In this document: positions 34,224 to 43,664 of the stretch, in pieces
Layout: every line of letters starts with the position of its first letter
Position numbering within the stretch: position 1 is the first letter of the stretch
Assembly: GCA_016213695.1 (NCBI GenBank)
Contig: JACQZV010000188.1
Coordinates: 1-49,510 of the forward strand
Source of the DNA: Acidobacteriota bacterium
Lineage (GTDB): Bacteria > Acidobacteriota > Vicinamibacteria > Vicinamibacterales > UBA2999
Direction: 5' to 3'
DNA: 49,510 nucleotides
Made by a program: the position numbers and the translations under genes
The notes under the pieces: model-generated
What the model was told of the DNA's origin: nothing
What the model saw: only the letters and a program-made list of their open reading frames with translations
Databases searched by the model: none

Positions 34224-36091
34224 CGGCTCGCGGTCCGACTGGCGGTCTGCGTCGTCGGTGTCGGCCACGGATATCCGGGCGGGCCGTACTGATAGAACGC
34301 GCCGAGCGTCGTGATCTTGTCCATGTCGGGATAGAGCACGCCGAGGGCCGGCTTGTCGCGGCTGCCGCGCGGCGAGAACCAGATCGCGCCATCCTTCGTC
34401 ACCTGGATCTTCGGGGTGTCGGCGTCGAACTGGATTTTCGGATAGAACGACCACGCCTGGTTGCGCGGGTTGAACTTGCCGATGATCGCCGCCCGGTCCG
34501 GCGTCGGTGAGTCCGCGAACCAGATGTTGCCCTCCGCATCCGCGTTCACGTCGTACGGCTGGCTCGTCCAGAGCGGCACCGGGTACTCGGTGAACCGGCC
34601 GGTCGTCTGGTCGAGCTTCGCGAGCCGGCCCGCGCGGCGGCCCTGGTTCCAGATGGCCGCCCAGACGTTATTCTGCGCGTCGACGTTGAGGCGCCGGATG
34701 TGCGCCGGGAACGTGAGCGGCGCGAATTCCGTCCACTGCTCGTTTATCGTGTCGAACTTCGCCAGCTTGCCCGAGTTCCAGAGCGCGATCCAGATGTTGT
34801 CGTTCTTGTCCGACACCACGCCGTAGGGGACCGCCCCGCGATCCGTCATCGGGTAGACCTTCGTCTTCATCGTGGCGCGGTCCAGCTTGGTAATGGCGCC
34901 GCCCATGATCCAGCCGACGTAGAGATTGCCCTTCGAGTCGAGCGCCATCGACTGCATCCACTTCTGCTCGTTGCGGATCACGTTGTCGGGGTCGCCCGGG
35001 ACCTGGTAGTCCCATTTCTCGGTGCGCGGGTTGAAGCCGAGGATCCGCTTGTTGCCGGACGGCTCAAATCCCGAGTGCTCGGGCGCCCAGACGATTCCCT
35101 GGCGGTCGATGATGAGGTCGTGGTTGCCCAGCTTGGCGCCGTCCGGGTACAGGTAGTTCTTCTGCTCGCCGGTGCGCGGGTTCAACTTGACCAGCCGGTG
35201 CGGGTAGCCGCGGTCGGTGAGCCAGACGTTGCCGTCGGCGTCGAACCGGACGTCCTGGCCCCAGCGGATGCCGCGTCCCCGCTTGGCGAACTCCGGCGAG
35301 CTGCTGCCGGTGCCGGGCGGGTCGATCGGCAGGCGGTACTCGATGAAGATCGCCTTGCCGAGCAGCGCCTCGTCCATCGGCACGTCCTGCTCGGCGCGGA
35401 CGAAGCGCGGCTTCGCGTCGGGCCCGAAGTTCTTCGCGACGTACGCAATGAAGTTCTCGCGGTCCTTCTTCGCGAACGGGAACCACTGGACGCGTCCGGC
35501 GAGCGCGCCTTCCGCGTACGAGCGGGCGTCGCGCGAGTCGAGCTCGGCGCCCATCATGTGGCCGAGGCGGGCGCGCCAGATGTCCTCGCTGCCCGGCCGC
35601 GACGGCAGGAAGTTCTCGTCGTGGCACCGCATGCACCCGCTCTCGATCACCTCGACGCCCGGCTCGCGCGGATAGATCTCCGCGTAGCGCGCGAACGTCA
35701 CATTGCGCGGCGCCGGGGGCACGACCCCCTGTCCGGGATGCAGCGAGAGGTTCAGCTTCGCGTTGTCGCCCGCCCGCACGGCCACCTTCTGCACGTCGGA
35801 CTCGAGCCCCTTCGTCTTGACGCTCACCTCGTAGTCGCCGGGGAAGAGCGCCACGGACCGGAACTGCCCCGCGCTCGTGAACACCATGTAGACGATGTTC
35901 TTGTCGACGTTGGTGATAAACACCTGCGCGGCCTTGAACGGCTGCGGCGAGGTGACCGTGCCCGACAGGCGCCCCATGCCGGCCAGCTCGCCGCGCTGCT
36001 GCGCCGCGAGCGTGCCGCTCACAGCGAAAGCGGCGCCCAGACCGGCGGCTGCGGCGATCGCCCAGGTAAGAAATCGACGGCTATTCATCAT
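34220..36091 (-). CDS. exported Vgb-like beta-propeller protein with heme c and regulatory domain (operon A)
   Basis: 623 residues. A signal peptide is followed by a carboxypeptidase-regulatory/transthyretin-like domain (about residues 40-118; RLSGTVTSPQPFKAAQVFIT). A cytochrome-like segment carries one CMRCH (about residue 154). A Vgb/streptogramin-lyase-type propeller runs from about residue 275 to the end, with repeated DADGNVWLTDRG, DKNDNIWIALWNSGKLAKFD and DAEGNIWFADSP blades. Vgb itself is a lyase, but heme attachment suggests redox or sensing. It precedes the small cytochrome with an ATGA overlap. Confidence 0.83.
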   Translation of the reverse strand: MMNSRRFLTWAIAAAAGLGAAFAVSGTLAAQQRGELAGMGRLSGTVTSPQPFKAAQVFITNVDKNIVYMVFTSAGQFRSVALFPGDYEVSVKTKGLESDVQKVAVRAGDNAKLNLSLHPGQGVVPPAPRNVTFARYAEIYPREPGVEVIESGCMRCHDENFLPSRPGSEDIWRARLGHMMGAELDSRDARSYAEGALAGRVQWFPFAKKDRENFIAYVAKNFGPDAKPRFVRAEQDVPMDEALLGKAIFIEYRLPIDPPGTGSSSPEFAKRGRGIRWGQDVRFDADGNVWLTDRGYPHRLVKLNPRTGEQKNYLYPDGAKLGNHDLIIDRQGIVWAPEHSGFEPSGNKRILGFNPRTEKWDYQVPGDPDNVIRNEQKWMQSMALDSKGNLYVGWIMGGAITKLDRATMKTKVYPMTDRGAVPYGVVSDKNDNIWIALWNSGKLAKFDTINEQWTEFAPLTFPAHIRRLNVDAQNNVWAAIWNQGRRAGRLAKLDQTTGRFTEYPVPLWTSQPYDVNADAEGNIWFADSPTPDRAAIIGKFNPRNQAWSFYPKIQFDADTPKIQVTKDGAIWFSPRGSRDKPALGVLYPDMDKITTLGAFYQYGPPGYPWPTPTTQTASRTASR

Positions 36092-36125
36092 GCCTTCTCC
36101 TCGGAAGTACTGCCTGCCGCAGATC

Positions 36126-39026
36126 CTACCAGACGAACCGCACCGCCAGCTCCGCCTGCTGCCGCGGGTGGACGGTATTGATGGTCCCGAACGAGTTCGA
36201 CAGGGCGTTCATCTGCCACGGCGTCGCCCCCGGCCCGAAGCTGTCGGTCCCGAACAGGTTGAACACCTGCGCGATGACCTCCGCGCGCCGGCCACCGCCC
36301 ACATTGACCTGCTTGCTCGCGCGCACGTCGACGCGTTTGAACTCGTCGGTCATGAGCTGGCTCGCGGAAATCGGCGCGCGGCCGTTCTGGGCCCGCCACG
36401 TGTTCACCAGCGCGAGATATTTCGCGTCGTCGCCCCGGTTGAACACGTTCCGCGACGTCCCCGGCACGTAGTCGGTCACGGCACCGTCGCGGTTCGAGTC
36501 GACGCCCGCGCGCGCGCCGAACGGGCGCGACGAGCGGTAGTTCCAGACGGCGCCGACGGTGACGTCCATCGGCAGCATGACCGCGCCGCTCGCCACGACC
36601 GTGTGACGCCGGTCCTGGTTCCCGTACCCGTCGTCATACTCGGGATGGTAGAGGTCCACGATGGTCGCCTGCCCCGCGCCCCGGTCCTTGTCGCTCGCCA
36701 GCGTGTAGGACACCAGGTACTGGTACCGATTGGAGAAGCGCTTGTCGAGGCGCAGGTACATCGCGCGATAGTCGCTCTCTCCAGCCGAGCGGTACTCGTT
36801 AATGTTCCCCCAGGTCGGCCGCGGCCGGATGCCGGTGACCGGATCGGGGGTGTTCACGTTGGCGATCTGGCTCGCCTTCGAGCCCCTGCTGTAGACGGCA
36901 TCGACGTGCACCGCCAGGTTCGGCCGCAGCTCGCGCGACAACCCGACGTTGATCGACTTCGACTCCGGCTGCTCGATCTGGTCGCTCGTGATGCTGACGT
37001 TCGGCGTCGCCGAGACGGTGACAAACGCCTGCGGCGACAGCCCGCCGTAGGGATCCGGATACGAGGGGTTCCGGATGTTGACGTTGCTCTGGAGCAGCGC
37101 GTTCACTTCGTTGCGCAGCGTGCCTGCGAAGACGTTCCCGTAGTACTTGCCCGTGGCGAGCCGCACCACGGTGCGGCCGTCGCTCTGAACATCCCACGCA
37201 AGGCCGAACCGCGGTCCCCAGTTGTTGTTGTCGTGCCGGGACGCCGGGTTGATGAGCTCGCGCAGGCGCTCGCGGCCCGCGAAGGTGATGTGGTTGTTGA
37301 ATGCCTTGTGCAGGTTCTCGTACCGCAGCCCGACGTCGAGCGTCAGGTTCGGCAGCACGCGCCACTCGTCCTGCACGTAGCTCTGAATCCAGTCGGCGCG
37401 CAGGTGCCGCGGCAGCGGCGGGAACGAGGCGGTGAACTGGATCGGGTTCCGCAGGTTGCGAATCGCCGCGGCGCTGCCGTCGAAGAACTGATCCTGGCCG
37501 AAGGTCCACGTGGCGATGTTGTGTGCCGATTCCTCATTCGACCGGAACCGGAGGAATGCGCCTCCCGCCTTCAGCGTGTGCCCGCCCGCGCTGACGGTGA
37601 AATCGTCGGACACGTCCCAGCGGGCCGTGTTGTTGTTGCTGTAGCCGGTCGATCCCCACGTCAAACTGGGGAACACGTAGACGCCCGTGTACTGCTGAAA
37701 CCGCTCGGCGGGGAACTCCCCGCGCTGGCTCGCCGGCCACCGCGGAATGCCGGGCGGGCTCCCCAGGTTCTCCAGGTGCGACGGCGGGAGCTGTGAACGG
37801 ACTTCATTCAGGACCCGGGGCGTGATCACCCACGTGTGCGCCGCCAGCAGCGAATCGCGCGGCGAGTCGGTGTCGGTGCCGGTGTTGCCGGCCATCGCGC
37901 CGCCGCATTCCTCGCAGAACGTGTACTCCTTGTCCCAGAGGTAGCGCAGGAAGACGCTGTTCGCGCTGTTGAGCTGCAGGTCGCCCCGCAGCAGCAACTG
38001 GCGCCGCTCGTAGCCCGCCGGGAACGCCCCTTCGACGCCCGAGAAGAACTGAGGCTGCCCGGTGCGCACGGTCTCCGTCTTCGGCTCCTTGGTCCGCTCG
38101 AACGCCGCGAAGAAGTGGAGGCGATCCTGTACCACGGGACCGCCGAACGCGCCGCCGTACTGATTGCGCCGGTACTCCGGCTTCGACGCGCCGCGCGTGT
38201 CGTGCGCCTCCTTCTCGAACCGGTCCATGGCGTTCAGGCTCGTGTCGCGGAAGAACTCGAACGCCTCGCCGTGAAACTGGTTCGTCCCGCTCTTGGTCGC
38301 CGTGAGCACCACGCCGCCGACGGCGCTGTACTGCGCCGACGACCCGCTGATGTTCACGCGGAACTCCCGGATCCCCGACTGCGGCACCTCGAGGAATTCC
38401 TGCCCGGAGTTGTAGATCTGGTTCTGGCCGCCGTCCACGTACGACGTCGTCAGGTTGGCGTTGGCGCCGCCGGCGCCGACCGTCGGCCTGGCGCGCCGGG
38501 TGCCGGTCGGCAGCTGGGTGCCCGGCAGCAGCAACGCGAGCGAGCCGGCCTGCCGGTTGGCGATCGGCAGCATCTCAATCTGTTCCTGCGTGACGACCGT
38601 CGTCACTTCGGTGGTCGTCGTTTCGACGACGGGCGCCTGCGCGGTGACCGTCAGCGCTTCCTGGATGCCCTGGACGGCCATCGTGAGGTTCTGCTGGACC
38701 GACAGACCGATCGTCAGCGCAAGGTTGGTCACCTCGGCCGGCGCAAAGCCGTCGAGCTCGGCTCTCAATCCGTACCGCCCGGGCTGCAGGCCGGCGAGGC
38801 GATAGCGGCCGTCGGCTTCGGTGACGGTGGTCCGCACCGTGCCCGACTCGACGTTGCGCAATGTCACTGTGACGCCGGGCAGCACGCCGCCCTGCGCGTC
38901 GGCCACGACGCCCGTCACCGTGGCGCTGGCCTCGCCCTGCGCGGCCACCGGGCTTGCGTTTCCGAGCGCGGATACCAGAAGAATGATCGCGAACCAGATG
39001 GCTCGACGTCCCGAGACAGATGTCAT
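36126..39026 (-). CDS. Oar-like TonB-dependent outer-membrane receptor (operon A)
   Basis: 966 residues from ATG 39026, with GGAGGAGG about 7 nt upstream. A signal peptide (ending PVAAQGEA) is followed by a carboxypeptidase-regulatory-like domain (about residues 33-115; GVVADAQGGVLPGVTVTLRN), a plug domain (VVTQEQIEMLPIANRQ, about residue 145) and a large barrel ending AVRFVW. A CEECGG motif lies in an extracellular-type loop region, as CESCGG does in the paralogue at 39958. Such receptors import large ligands or carbohydrates. It is the first gene of operon A. Confidence 0.92.
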   Translation of the reverse strand: MTSVSGRRAIWFAIILLVSALGNASPVAAQGEASATVTGVVADAQGGVLPGVTVTLRNVESGTVRTTVTEADGRYRLAGLQPGRYGLRAELDGFAPAEVTNLALTIGLSVQQNLTMAVQGIQEALTVTAQAPVVETTTTEVTTVVTQEQIEMLPIANRQAGSLALLLPGTQLPTGTRRARPTVGAGGANANLTTSYVDGGQNQIYNSGQEFLEVPQSGIREFRVNISGSSAQYSAVGGVVLTATKSGTNQFHGEAFEFFRDTSLNAMDRFEKEAHDTRGASKPEYRRNQYGGAFGGPVVQDRLHFFAAFERTKEPKTETVRTGQPQFFSGVEGAFPAGYERRQLLLRGDLQLNSANSVFLRYLWDKEYTFCEECGGAMAGNTGTDTDSPRDSLLAAHTWVITPRVLNEVRSQLPPSHLENLGSPPGIPRWPASQRGEFPAERFQQYTGVYVFPSLTWGSTGYSNNNTARWDVSDDFTVSAGGHTLKAGGAFLRFRSNEESAHNIATWTFGQDQFFDGSAAAIRNLRNPIQFTASFPPLPRHLRADWIQSYVQDEWRVLPNLTLDVGLRYENLHKAFNNHITFAGRERLRELINPASRHDNNNWGPRFGLAWDVQSDGRTVVRLATGKYYGNVFAGTLRNEVNALLQSNVNIRNPSYPDPYGGLSPQAFVTVSATPNVSITSDQIEQPESKSINVGLSRELRPNLAVHVDAVYSRGSKASQIANVNTPDPVTGIRPRPTWGNINEYRSAGESDYRAMYLRLDKRFSNRYQYLVSYTLASDKDRGAGQATIVDLYHPEYDDGYGNQDRRHTVVASGAVMLPMDVTVGAVWNYRSSRPFGARAGVDSNRDGAVTDYVPGTSRNVFNRGDDAKYLALVNTWRAQNGRAPISASQLMTDEFKRVDVRASKQVNVGGGRRAEVIAQVFNLFGTDSFGPGATPWQMNALSNSFGTINTVHPRQQAELAVRFVW

Positions 39027-39110
39027 CAACAACCTCCTCCGAGAGCCTGGACAATGGCGACGAACACGCACCTCATCCTGCGCGGGCGACCGGGTACACA
39101 AGTGTCCGCG

Positions 39111-39139
39111 ACCATCGCACACGGCCACATGTTTGTCAA
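39111..39139 (-). promoter_or_regulatory. possible promoter for operon A
   Basis: On the minus strand a perfect TTGACA (39134-39139) lies 17 nt upstream of GATGGT (39111-39116), about 85 nt before the TonB receptor ATG. The -10 matches only three of six consensus bases. Confidence 0.3.
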
Positions 39140-39167
39140 GAATCGGATAGAATTCGGCGCGTTCATT

Positions 39168-39204
39168 TTGTTCGAAGGAAGTAGCCTTGTTCGAAGGAGT
39201 AGCC
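39168..39204 (+). repeat. tandem duplication containing a ribosome-binding site
   Basis: TTGTTCGAAGGAAGTAGCC (39168-39186) is followed directly by TTGTTCGAAGGAGTAGCC (39187-39204). The second copy lacks one A and supplies the GAAGGAG before the ATG at 39208. Confidence 0.85.
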
Positions 39205-39207
39205 ACG

Positions 39208-39801
39208 ATGCCTACACGTGCGGTGCTCATCGCGTTCTGTCTTGCCGCAGCCATCAGCGTCATCCCGGTCCCGGCGGCGCACGGACAGGCCGGCGCCGGC
39301 TGGGTCACGCTGTTCGACGGAAAGAACCTTGATTCGTTCGTGGCCACCGGCAACGCCGACTGGCGCATCGCCGACGGCGTGCTGGAAGCCACCAAGGCCA
39401 GGGGCTTCCTGGTCTCGAAGCAGTCGTACGCGGACTTCGAACTCCGGGGCGACGTGTGGGTGACCACACAGTCGAACGCGGGGTTCCTGTTCCGCATCAC
39501 CGATCCCAAGGACCCCGGCATCGAGAACGGCTACGAACTGAACATCAACGACGAACGGAAGGACCAGGCGGGACGCACCGGCTCGATCGTCAACGTGGCC
39601 AAGCCGCTCGTGAAGTTCGATTCGGGCGGCAAGTGGACGACCGTGGAGATCCGGGCGGTCGGACCGAAGATGACGGCGCGGCTCAACGGCACGCTGACGG
39701 CCGAGGCGACCGACGCGAAGTACGCGCGCGGCCCCGTCGCGCTGCAGGCCGCGGGCGGCCTCGTCCGGTACCGCAACGTGCAGATCCGCGAAGTGAAGTG
39801 A
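39208..39801 (+). CDS. exported DUF1080/3-keto-disaccharide hydrolase-like protein
   Basis: 197 residues from ATG 39208, using the GGAG of the duplicated leader; a TTG at 39187 is less likely. A signal peptide (ending PAAHGQA) is followed by a concanavalin-like jelly roll: WVTLFDGKNLDSFVATGN (typical DUF1080 opening), DWRIADGVLEATK, NAGFLFRIT and a C-terminal GLVRYRNVQIREV. Several relatives act on 3-keto-glycosides. It lies alone between two large minus-strand operons, convergent to operon B's receptor. Confidence 0.85.
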   Translation: MPTRAVLIAFCLAAAISVIPVPAAHGQAGAGWVTLFDGKNLDSFVATGNADWRIADGVLEATKARGFLVSKQSYADFELRGDVWVTTQSNAGFLFRITDPKDPGIENGYELNINDERKDQAGRTGSIVNVAKPLVKFDSGGKWTTVEIRAVGPKMTARLNGTLTAEATDAKYARGPVALQAAGGLVRYRNVQIREVK

Positions 39802-39818
39802 GAGAACGGGCCGCGGGG

Positions 39819-39881
39819 ACACGGAATCACGGAGAAACAAACCCAACAGCTCCGTGTCTCTGTGCCTCCGTGGCTCCGTGG
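39819..39881 (+). repeat. octamer inverted array H2 between convergent genes
   Basis: The left arm has ACACGGAA and TCACGGAG (39819-39834). The right arm has CTCCGTGT, CTCTGTGC, CTCCGTGG, CTCCGTGG (39850-39881). The period is 8 nt and the unit family is that of the array at 30249-30312. It sits 17 nt after the DUF1080 gene, facing the end of the operon B receptor gene. Confidence 0.82.
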
Positions 39882-39917
39882 AAGTTACGGAGGGCGGGTT
39901 CGCGTGTCGAAGGACGC

Positions 39918-39947
39918 GGCGGATCCGCCGGAAACGGCGGACCCGCC
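39918..39947 (-). terminator. GC-rich inverted repeat after the operon B receptor
   Basis: GGCGGATCCGCC (39918-39929) and GGCGGACCCGCC (39936-39947) flank a 6-nt spacer and can form an 11-of-12-bp stem. On the coding strand it lies 10 nt after the TonB receptor stop. Each arm is also nearly self-palindromic. Confidence 0.5.
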
Positions 39948-39957
39948 GGTCAGACGA

Positions 39958-42861
39958 TCAGAACGTAAACCGCACGGCGAGTTCCGCCTGCTGCCGCGGC
40001 TGCACCTCCCGTATCGTCCCGAACGCGTTCGACAGCGCGTTTTCCTGCCACGTCCCCGCGATACCGAGGTTGTCGCGCCCGAAGAGGTTGAACACCTGGG
40101 CGATGAACTCCACCTTCCTGCCGCCAAACTGCACGGCCTTGGTCGCCCGGACATCGAAGCGGTTGTACCCGTTCGTATCGAGCTGACTCCCGGAAATCGG
40201 CGCGCGCCCGTTCTGCGCCCGCCAGGTGTTGACGGCGGCCAGGAACGCCGCGTTGTCGCCTCGATTGCCCTGGTTGCGCGTCGTGCCCGGCACGTAGTCG
40301 CTTCCGGCGGCGCCGTCCGCGTTCAGGTCGATTCCCGCGCGCGCGCTGAACGGCATCGTCGAGCGCAGCGTCCAGACGCCGCCCACGTTGACATCGAACG
40401 GCAGCAGCACCGACCCGCTGGCCACGAAGCTGTGCCGCCGGTCGCCGCTGCCGGGGCCCTTGTCGAGACCCGGATTGTAGAAGTCGGTGATCACCCCGGT
40501 CGGACCCTGGTTCGTCTCCTTCCCCAGCGTGTACGAGAACATGTACTGGTGCCGGTTGGCGAACCGCTTGTCGAGCCGGACGAGCATCGCCCGGTAGTCG
40601 TGGAACCCGGCCGACCGCAATTGGACGATATTCCCCCAGCCCGCAATCGGGCGGAGGCGCGACGTCGGGTTCGGCGTGTTGATGTTGGCGGACTGGGTCA
40701 TCTTGTCGACGTTCGTGTAGACGCCGTCGACGTGCACCGCCATGTTCGCGCGCAGTTCCTGCGAGTAGCCGACCGTCAGCCCCTTCGCCTCGGCATTCTC
40801 GATGTTGTCGTCCAGGATGTTGACGTTCGGCGTGGCCGACACCGTGACGAACGCCTGCGGCGACAGGCCGTTGTACGGATCCGGGTAGGACGGATTGCGG
40901 ATGTTGACCTGACTCTGCAGCAGCGCCGTCAGCTCGGGGCGCAGCTGGTTCTGCATGACGTACTGGTAGTACCAGCCGTACGCCGCGCGCACGACCGATC
41001 GTCCGTCGCTGTTGACATCCCACGCGACCCCGAACCGCGGCGCGACGTTGTTGTTGTCGCCGCGCGACCTCGGGTTGATCAACTGGCCGAGTCTCTCGCG
41101 GCCCGCCAGGCCGACGTGGTAGTTGAACGAATGGTACTGGTTGTCGTACCGCACTCCGAGATCCACCGTCACATTCGGCCGCACGCGCCACTGATCGGCC
41201 ACGTAGCCCTGGATCCAGTGGTTCTCGAGCTTCCGCGGCAGCGGCGGAAATGACGCGGTGAACTGAATCGGGCTGCGCAGCGCGGCGATCGAGGCGGCCG
41301 AGCCGTCGAAGAACTGGTCGGTCGCAAAGACCCACGTGCCGAGGTTGACGCCCTGCTCCTCCGGCGAATAGAGCCGCACGTAGGCGCCGCCGAACTTCAG
41401 CGAGTGCCCGCCATCCAGCGTCCAGGAGAAGTCATCGCGGTACTCCTGGCGGTCGGTCCAGTTCATCGACAGGGCGTTGGAGCCCCAGGTCAGGCTCGGA
41501 AACTGAAAGATGGCGCGCGGGTACTCTGCGAACCGCTCCGCTGGAAACTCGCCTTTCCTGGCGGGATCCCAGAATCCGACGCCCGGAGGCGCGTTGCGGT
41601 TGTCGAGGTGCGACGGCGGGATCTGCGCGCGAATCTCGTTGAGCATCCGGGAGCCGATCACCCACGTGTGCGCGAGGAGATTCGAGTCGCGCGGCGACCA
41701 GACATCCGCGCCGACGTTGGCCGCGTTCGAGCCGCCGCAGCTCTCGCACCGGATGTGCTCGAGGTCGGTCACGTAGCGCCAGAAGAGCGTCTGCTGCTGG
41801 TTGACCTGGTAGTCGACGCGCGCGAACCAGGCGCGGCGCATGTACGAGCGCGGGAACGTGCCCTCCACCTTCGAGTAGAACTGCGGCTGGCCCGTCTCGA
41901 CAATCGCCCTCTCGTCTTCCTTCGCCCGCTCGATCGCCGCGAAGAAGTGCAGCTTGTCCTTGATGAGGGGGCCGCCCAGCGCCACGCCCACCGAGTGACG
42001 CCGGTAATCGGGCTTCGGCTCGCCGTCGCGGTCGTGGAGCTGTTTTTCGAACTTGTCAAAGGCGTTGAGGCTCTTGTCGCGGAAGAACTCGAACGCCTCG
42101 CCGCTGAACCGGTTCGTCCCGCTCTTGGTCGCCACCTGCACGACGCCGCCGACCGCGTTGAACTCGGCCGAAGACTGGCTGATGTTGACCTTGAATTCAC
42201 GGACCGCCGATTGCGGCACCTCCAGGTGCTGCTGCCCGGAGTTGTTCGACATGTTCATGCCGCCGTCCGCGTAGTAGAGGTTCATCTGGCCGCCGTTGCC
42301 GCCGCCGGCGCCAATGGTCGCCGTCGGACGGCGCCCGGACAGGTTGTTCATGCTGGTGCCCGGGAGCAGGAGCGCGAGCGAAATCGGCATGCGGTTGGCC
42401 ACCGGCAGCATCTCGATCTGCTCCTGCGTCACCACGGCCGCCACCTGCGTCTGCGTGGTTTCGATGACGGGCGCCTCGGCGGAGACGGTGAGTGTTTCCT
42501 GCAGCCCCTGAAGATTCATCGTCAGGTCGCGCTGCAGCTCGAGGCCGATGGTGATCGTCAGGTCGGAGACCTCGGCGTTGGCGAATCCCTGAAGTTCGGC
42601 GCTCAGCGCGTAGCGCCCGGGCGGAAGCCCCGGCAGGCGATAGGCGCCGTTCGCTTCGGTGACGGCCGATCGCACGACCCCGCTGTCCACGTTCCGCAGC
42701 GTCACGCTGACGCCCGGAAGCACGCCGCCCTGCGCATCCTTCACCGTGCCGGTGATGACACCGCCAACGCTCTGTGCCGCCGCCGATACCGCGATCCCGA
42801 GCAGGCACGCCAGGACCAGCGCCAGCGGACGGGCGGCCCCGCCCTTTCGCAACCTCAACAT
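39958..42861 (-). CDS. Oar-like TonB-dependent outer-membrane receptor (operon B)
   Basis: 967 residues from ATG 42861, with AAGGAGGA about 5 nt upstream. A signal peptide (ending AVSAAAQS) is followed by a carboxypeptidase-regulatory-like domain (GTVKDAQGGVLPGVSVTLRN), a plug (VVTQEQIEMLPVANRM) and a barrel ending AVRFTF. It is a close paralogue of the 36126 receptor in length and through long aligned blocks such as PPSHLDN and SLTWGS. It is probably transcribed with operon B, 56 bp after the preceding gene. Confidence 0.92.
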   Translation of the reverse strand: MLRLRKGGAARPLALVLACLLGIAVSAAAQSVGGVITGTVKDAQGGVLPGVSVTLRNVDSGVVRSAVTEANGAYRLPGLPPGRYALSAELQGFANAEVSDLTITIGLELQRDLTMNLQGLQETLTVSAEAPVIETTQTQVAAVVTQEQIEMLPVANRMPISLALLLPGTSMNNLSGRRPTATIGAGGGNGGQMNLYYADGGMNMSNNSGQQHLEVPQSAVREFKVNISQSSAEFNAVGGVVQVATKSGTNRFSGEAFEFFRDKSLNAFDKFEKQLHDRDGEPKPDYRRHSVGVALGGPLIKDKLHFFAAIERAKEDERAIVETGQPQFYSKVEGTFPRSYMRRAWFARVDYQVNQQQTLFWRYVTDLEHIRCESCGGSNAANVGADVWSPRDSNLLAHTWVIGSRMLNEIRAQIPPSHLDNRNAPPGVGFWDPARKGEFPAERFAEYPRAIFQFPSLTWGSNALSMNWTDRQEYRDDFSWTLDGGHSLKFGGAYVRLYSPEEQGVNLGTWVFATDQFFDGSAASIAALRSPIQFTASFPPLPRKLENHWIQGYVADQWRVRPNVTVDLGVRYDNQYHSFNYHVGLAGRERLGQLINPRSRGDNNNVAPRFGVAWDVNSDGRSVVRAAYGWYYQYVMQNQLRPELTALLQSQVNIRNPSYPDPYNGLSPQAFVTVSATPNVNILDDNIENAEAKGLTVGYSQELRANMAVHVDGVYTNVDKMTQSANINTPNPTSRLRPIAGWGNIVQLRSAGFHDYRAMLVRLDKRFANRHQYMFSYTLGKETNQGPTGVITDFYNPGLDKGPGSGDRRHSFVASGSVLLPFDVNVGGVWTLRSTMPFSARAGIDLNADGAAGSDYVPGTTRNQGNRGDNAAFLAAVNTWRAQNGRAPISGSQLDTNGYNRFDVRATKAVQFGGRKVEFIAQVFNLFGRDNLGIAGTWQENALSNAFGTIREVQPRQQAELAVRFTF

Positions 42862-42917
42862 GAGATCCTCCTTCACACCACAATGACAGATCGTAGACAT
42901 CGACGCCGCCCGCACCT

Positions 42918-43664
42918 TCAATAACGAAAAGCCTGACAGACGTACTCCAGAATCTGGAGGTTCTTCTCGATGCGCCGGTAGAGCGGCATGCGCATCGTCC
43001 ACGGCCGCGAGAAGACCTTCGGATCCTCGACGGTCACCTCATAGGTGATGTGGTCGCGGTCGAGCATCGTGTAGCGCTCCACCAGGTGCATGGCGTCGCT
43101 GTGGAAGTTGCCGGCCCGATCGAACCACGTCTCGTCGTTGAAATGCACGAGATCGACGATGAGGGTATCACCTTCCCACCGGGCCCGGGCGTCCCCCTGC
43201 CACCAGTCGATAGGCCCTTCCGGGTGCCCGCCCGTCAAGAAGATGTGCCGCACGCCGTTCACGTACTCGAACGCCATCACGATATGGTTCGGCGTCTGGA
43301 CGATCTGAAACGGGAACGGCATGTACATCAGGCGCGGAACCCCCGGCAGAAAACACTTCGTTTCCGGGTCCGCGGTCGCGCGGTTCCTGTAGTTGTCGTC
43401 CCGCTTGGCCAGCGCCGCGGGCAGGTAGGGGATTTCGCCGCCCTCGACGACGCCCTGGCCGGCCGGCACGCCCTTCCCCGCCGAGTGGTCCTCGATGTCC
43501 CACGCCGCCGTGTTCAGTACCTGCCAGATGCCCGACAGGTCCGGCTTGCCGTCGGGCGCGCGCGGGATCGCCGGGCCACCGGCCTGCCCTGGCGCCTGGG
43601 CCGCGGCGGGCGTGGACAGCAGCAGCGCGGCCGCCACGAGCGACAGCACGGTTCGTCCCGTCAC
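42918..43664 (-). CDS. exported PDLQG-family protein, short subtype (operon B)
   Basis: 248 residues from GTG 43664, overlapping the previous gene's stop (GTGA). A signal peptide (ending PAAAQAP) is followed by RAPDGKPDLSGIWQVLNTAA, GVPAGQGVVEGGEIPYLPAA, RWEGDTLIVDLVHFNDETWF and EDPKVFSRPWTMRMPLYRR. It aligns almost block for block with the 32936 gene in operon A. No catalytic motif was recognised; function unknown. Confidence 0.75.
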   Translation of the reverse strand: MTGRTVLSLVAAALLLSTPAAAQAPGQAGGPAIPRAPDGKPDLSGIWQVLNTAAWDIEDHSAGKGVPAGQGVVEGGEIPYLPAALAKRDDNYRNRATADPETKCFLPGVPRLMYMPFPFQIVQTPNHIVMAFEYVNGVRHIFLTGGHPEGPIDWWQGDARARWEGDTLIVDLVHFNDETWFDRAGNFHSDAMHLVERYTMLDRDHITYEVTVEDPKVFSRPWTMRMPLYRRIEKNLQILEYVCQAFRY

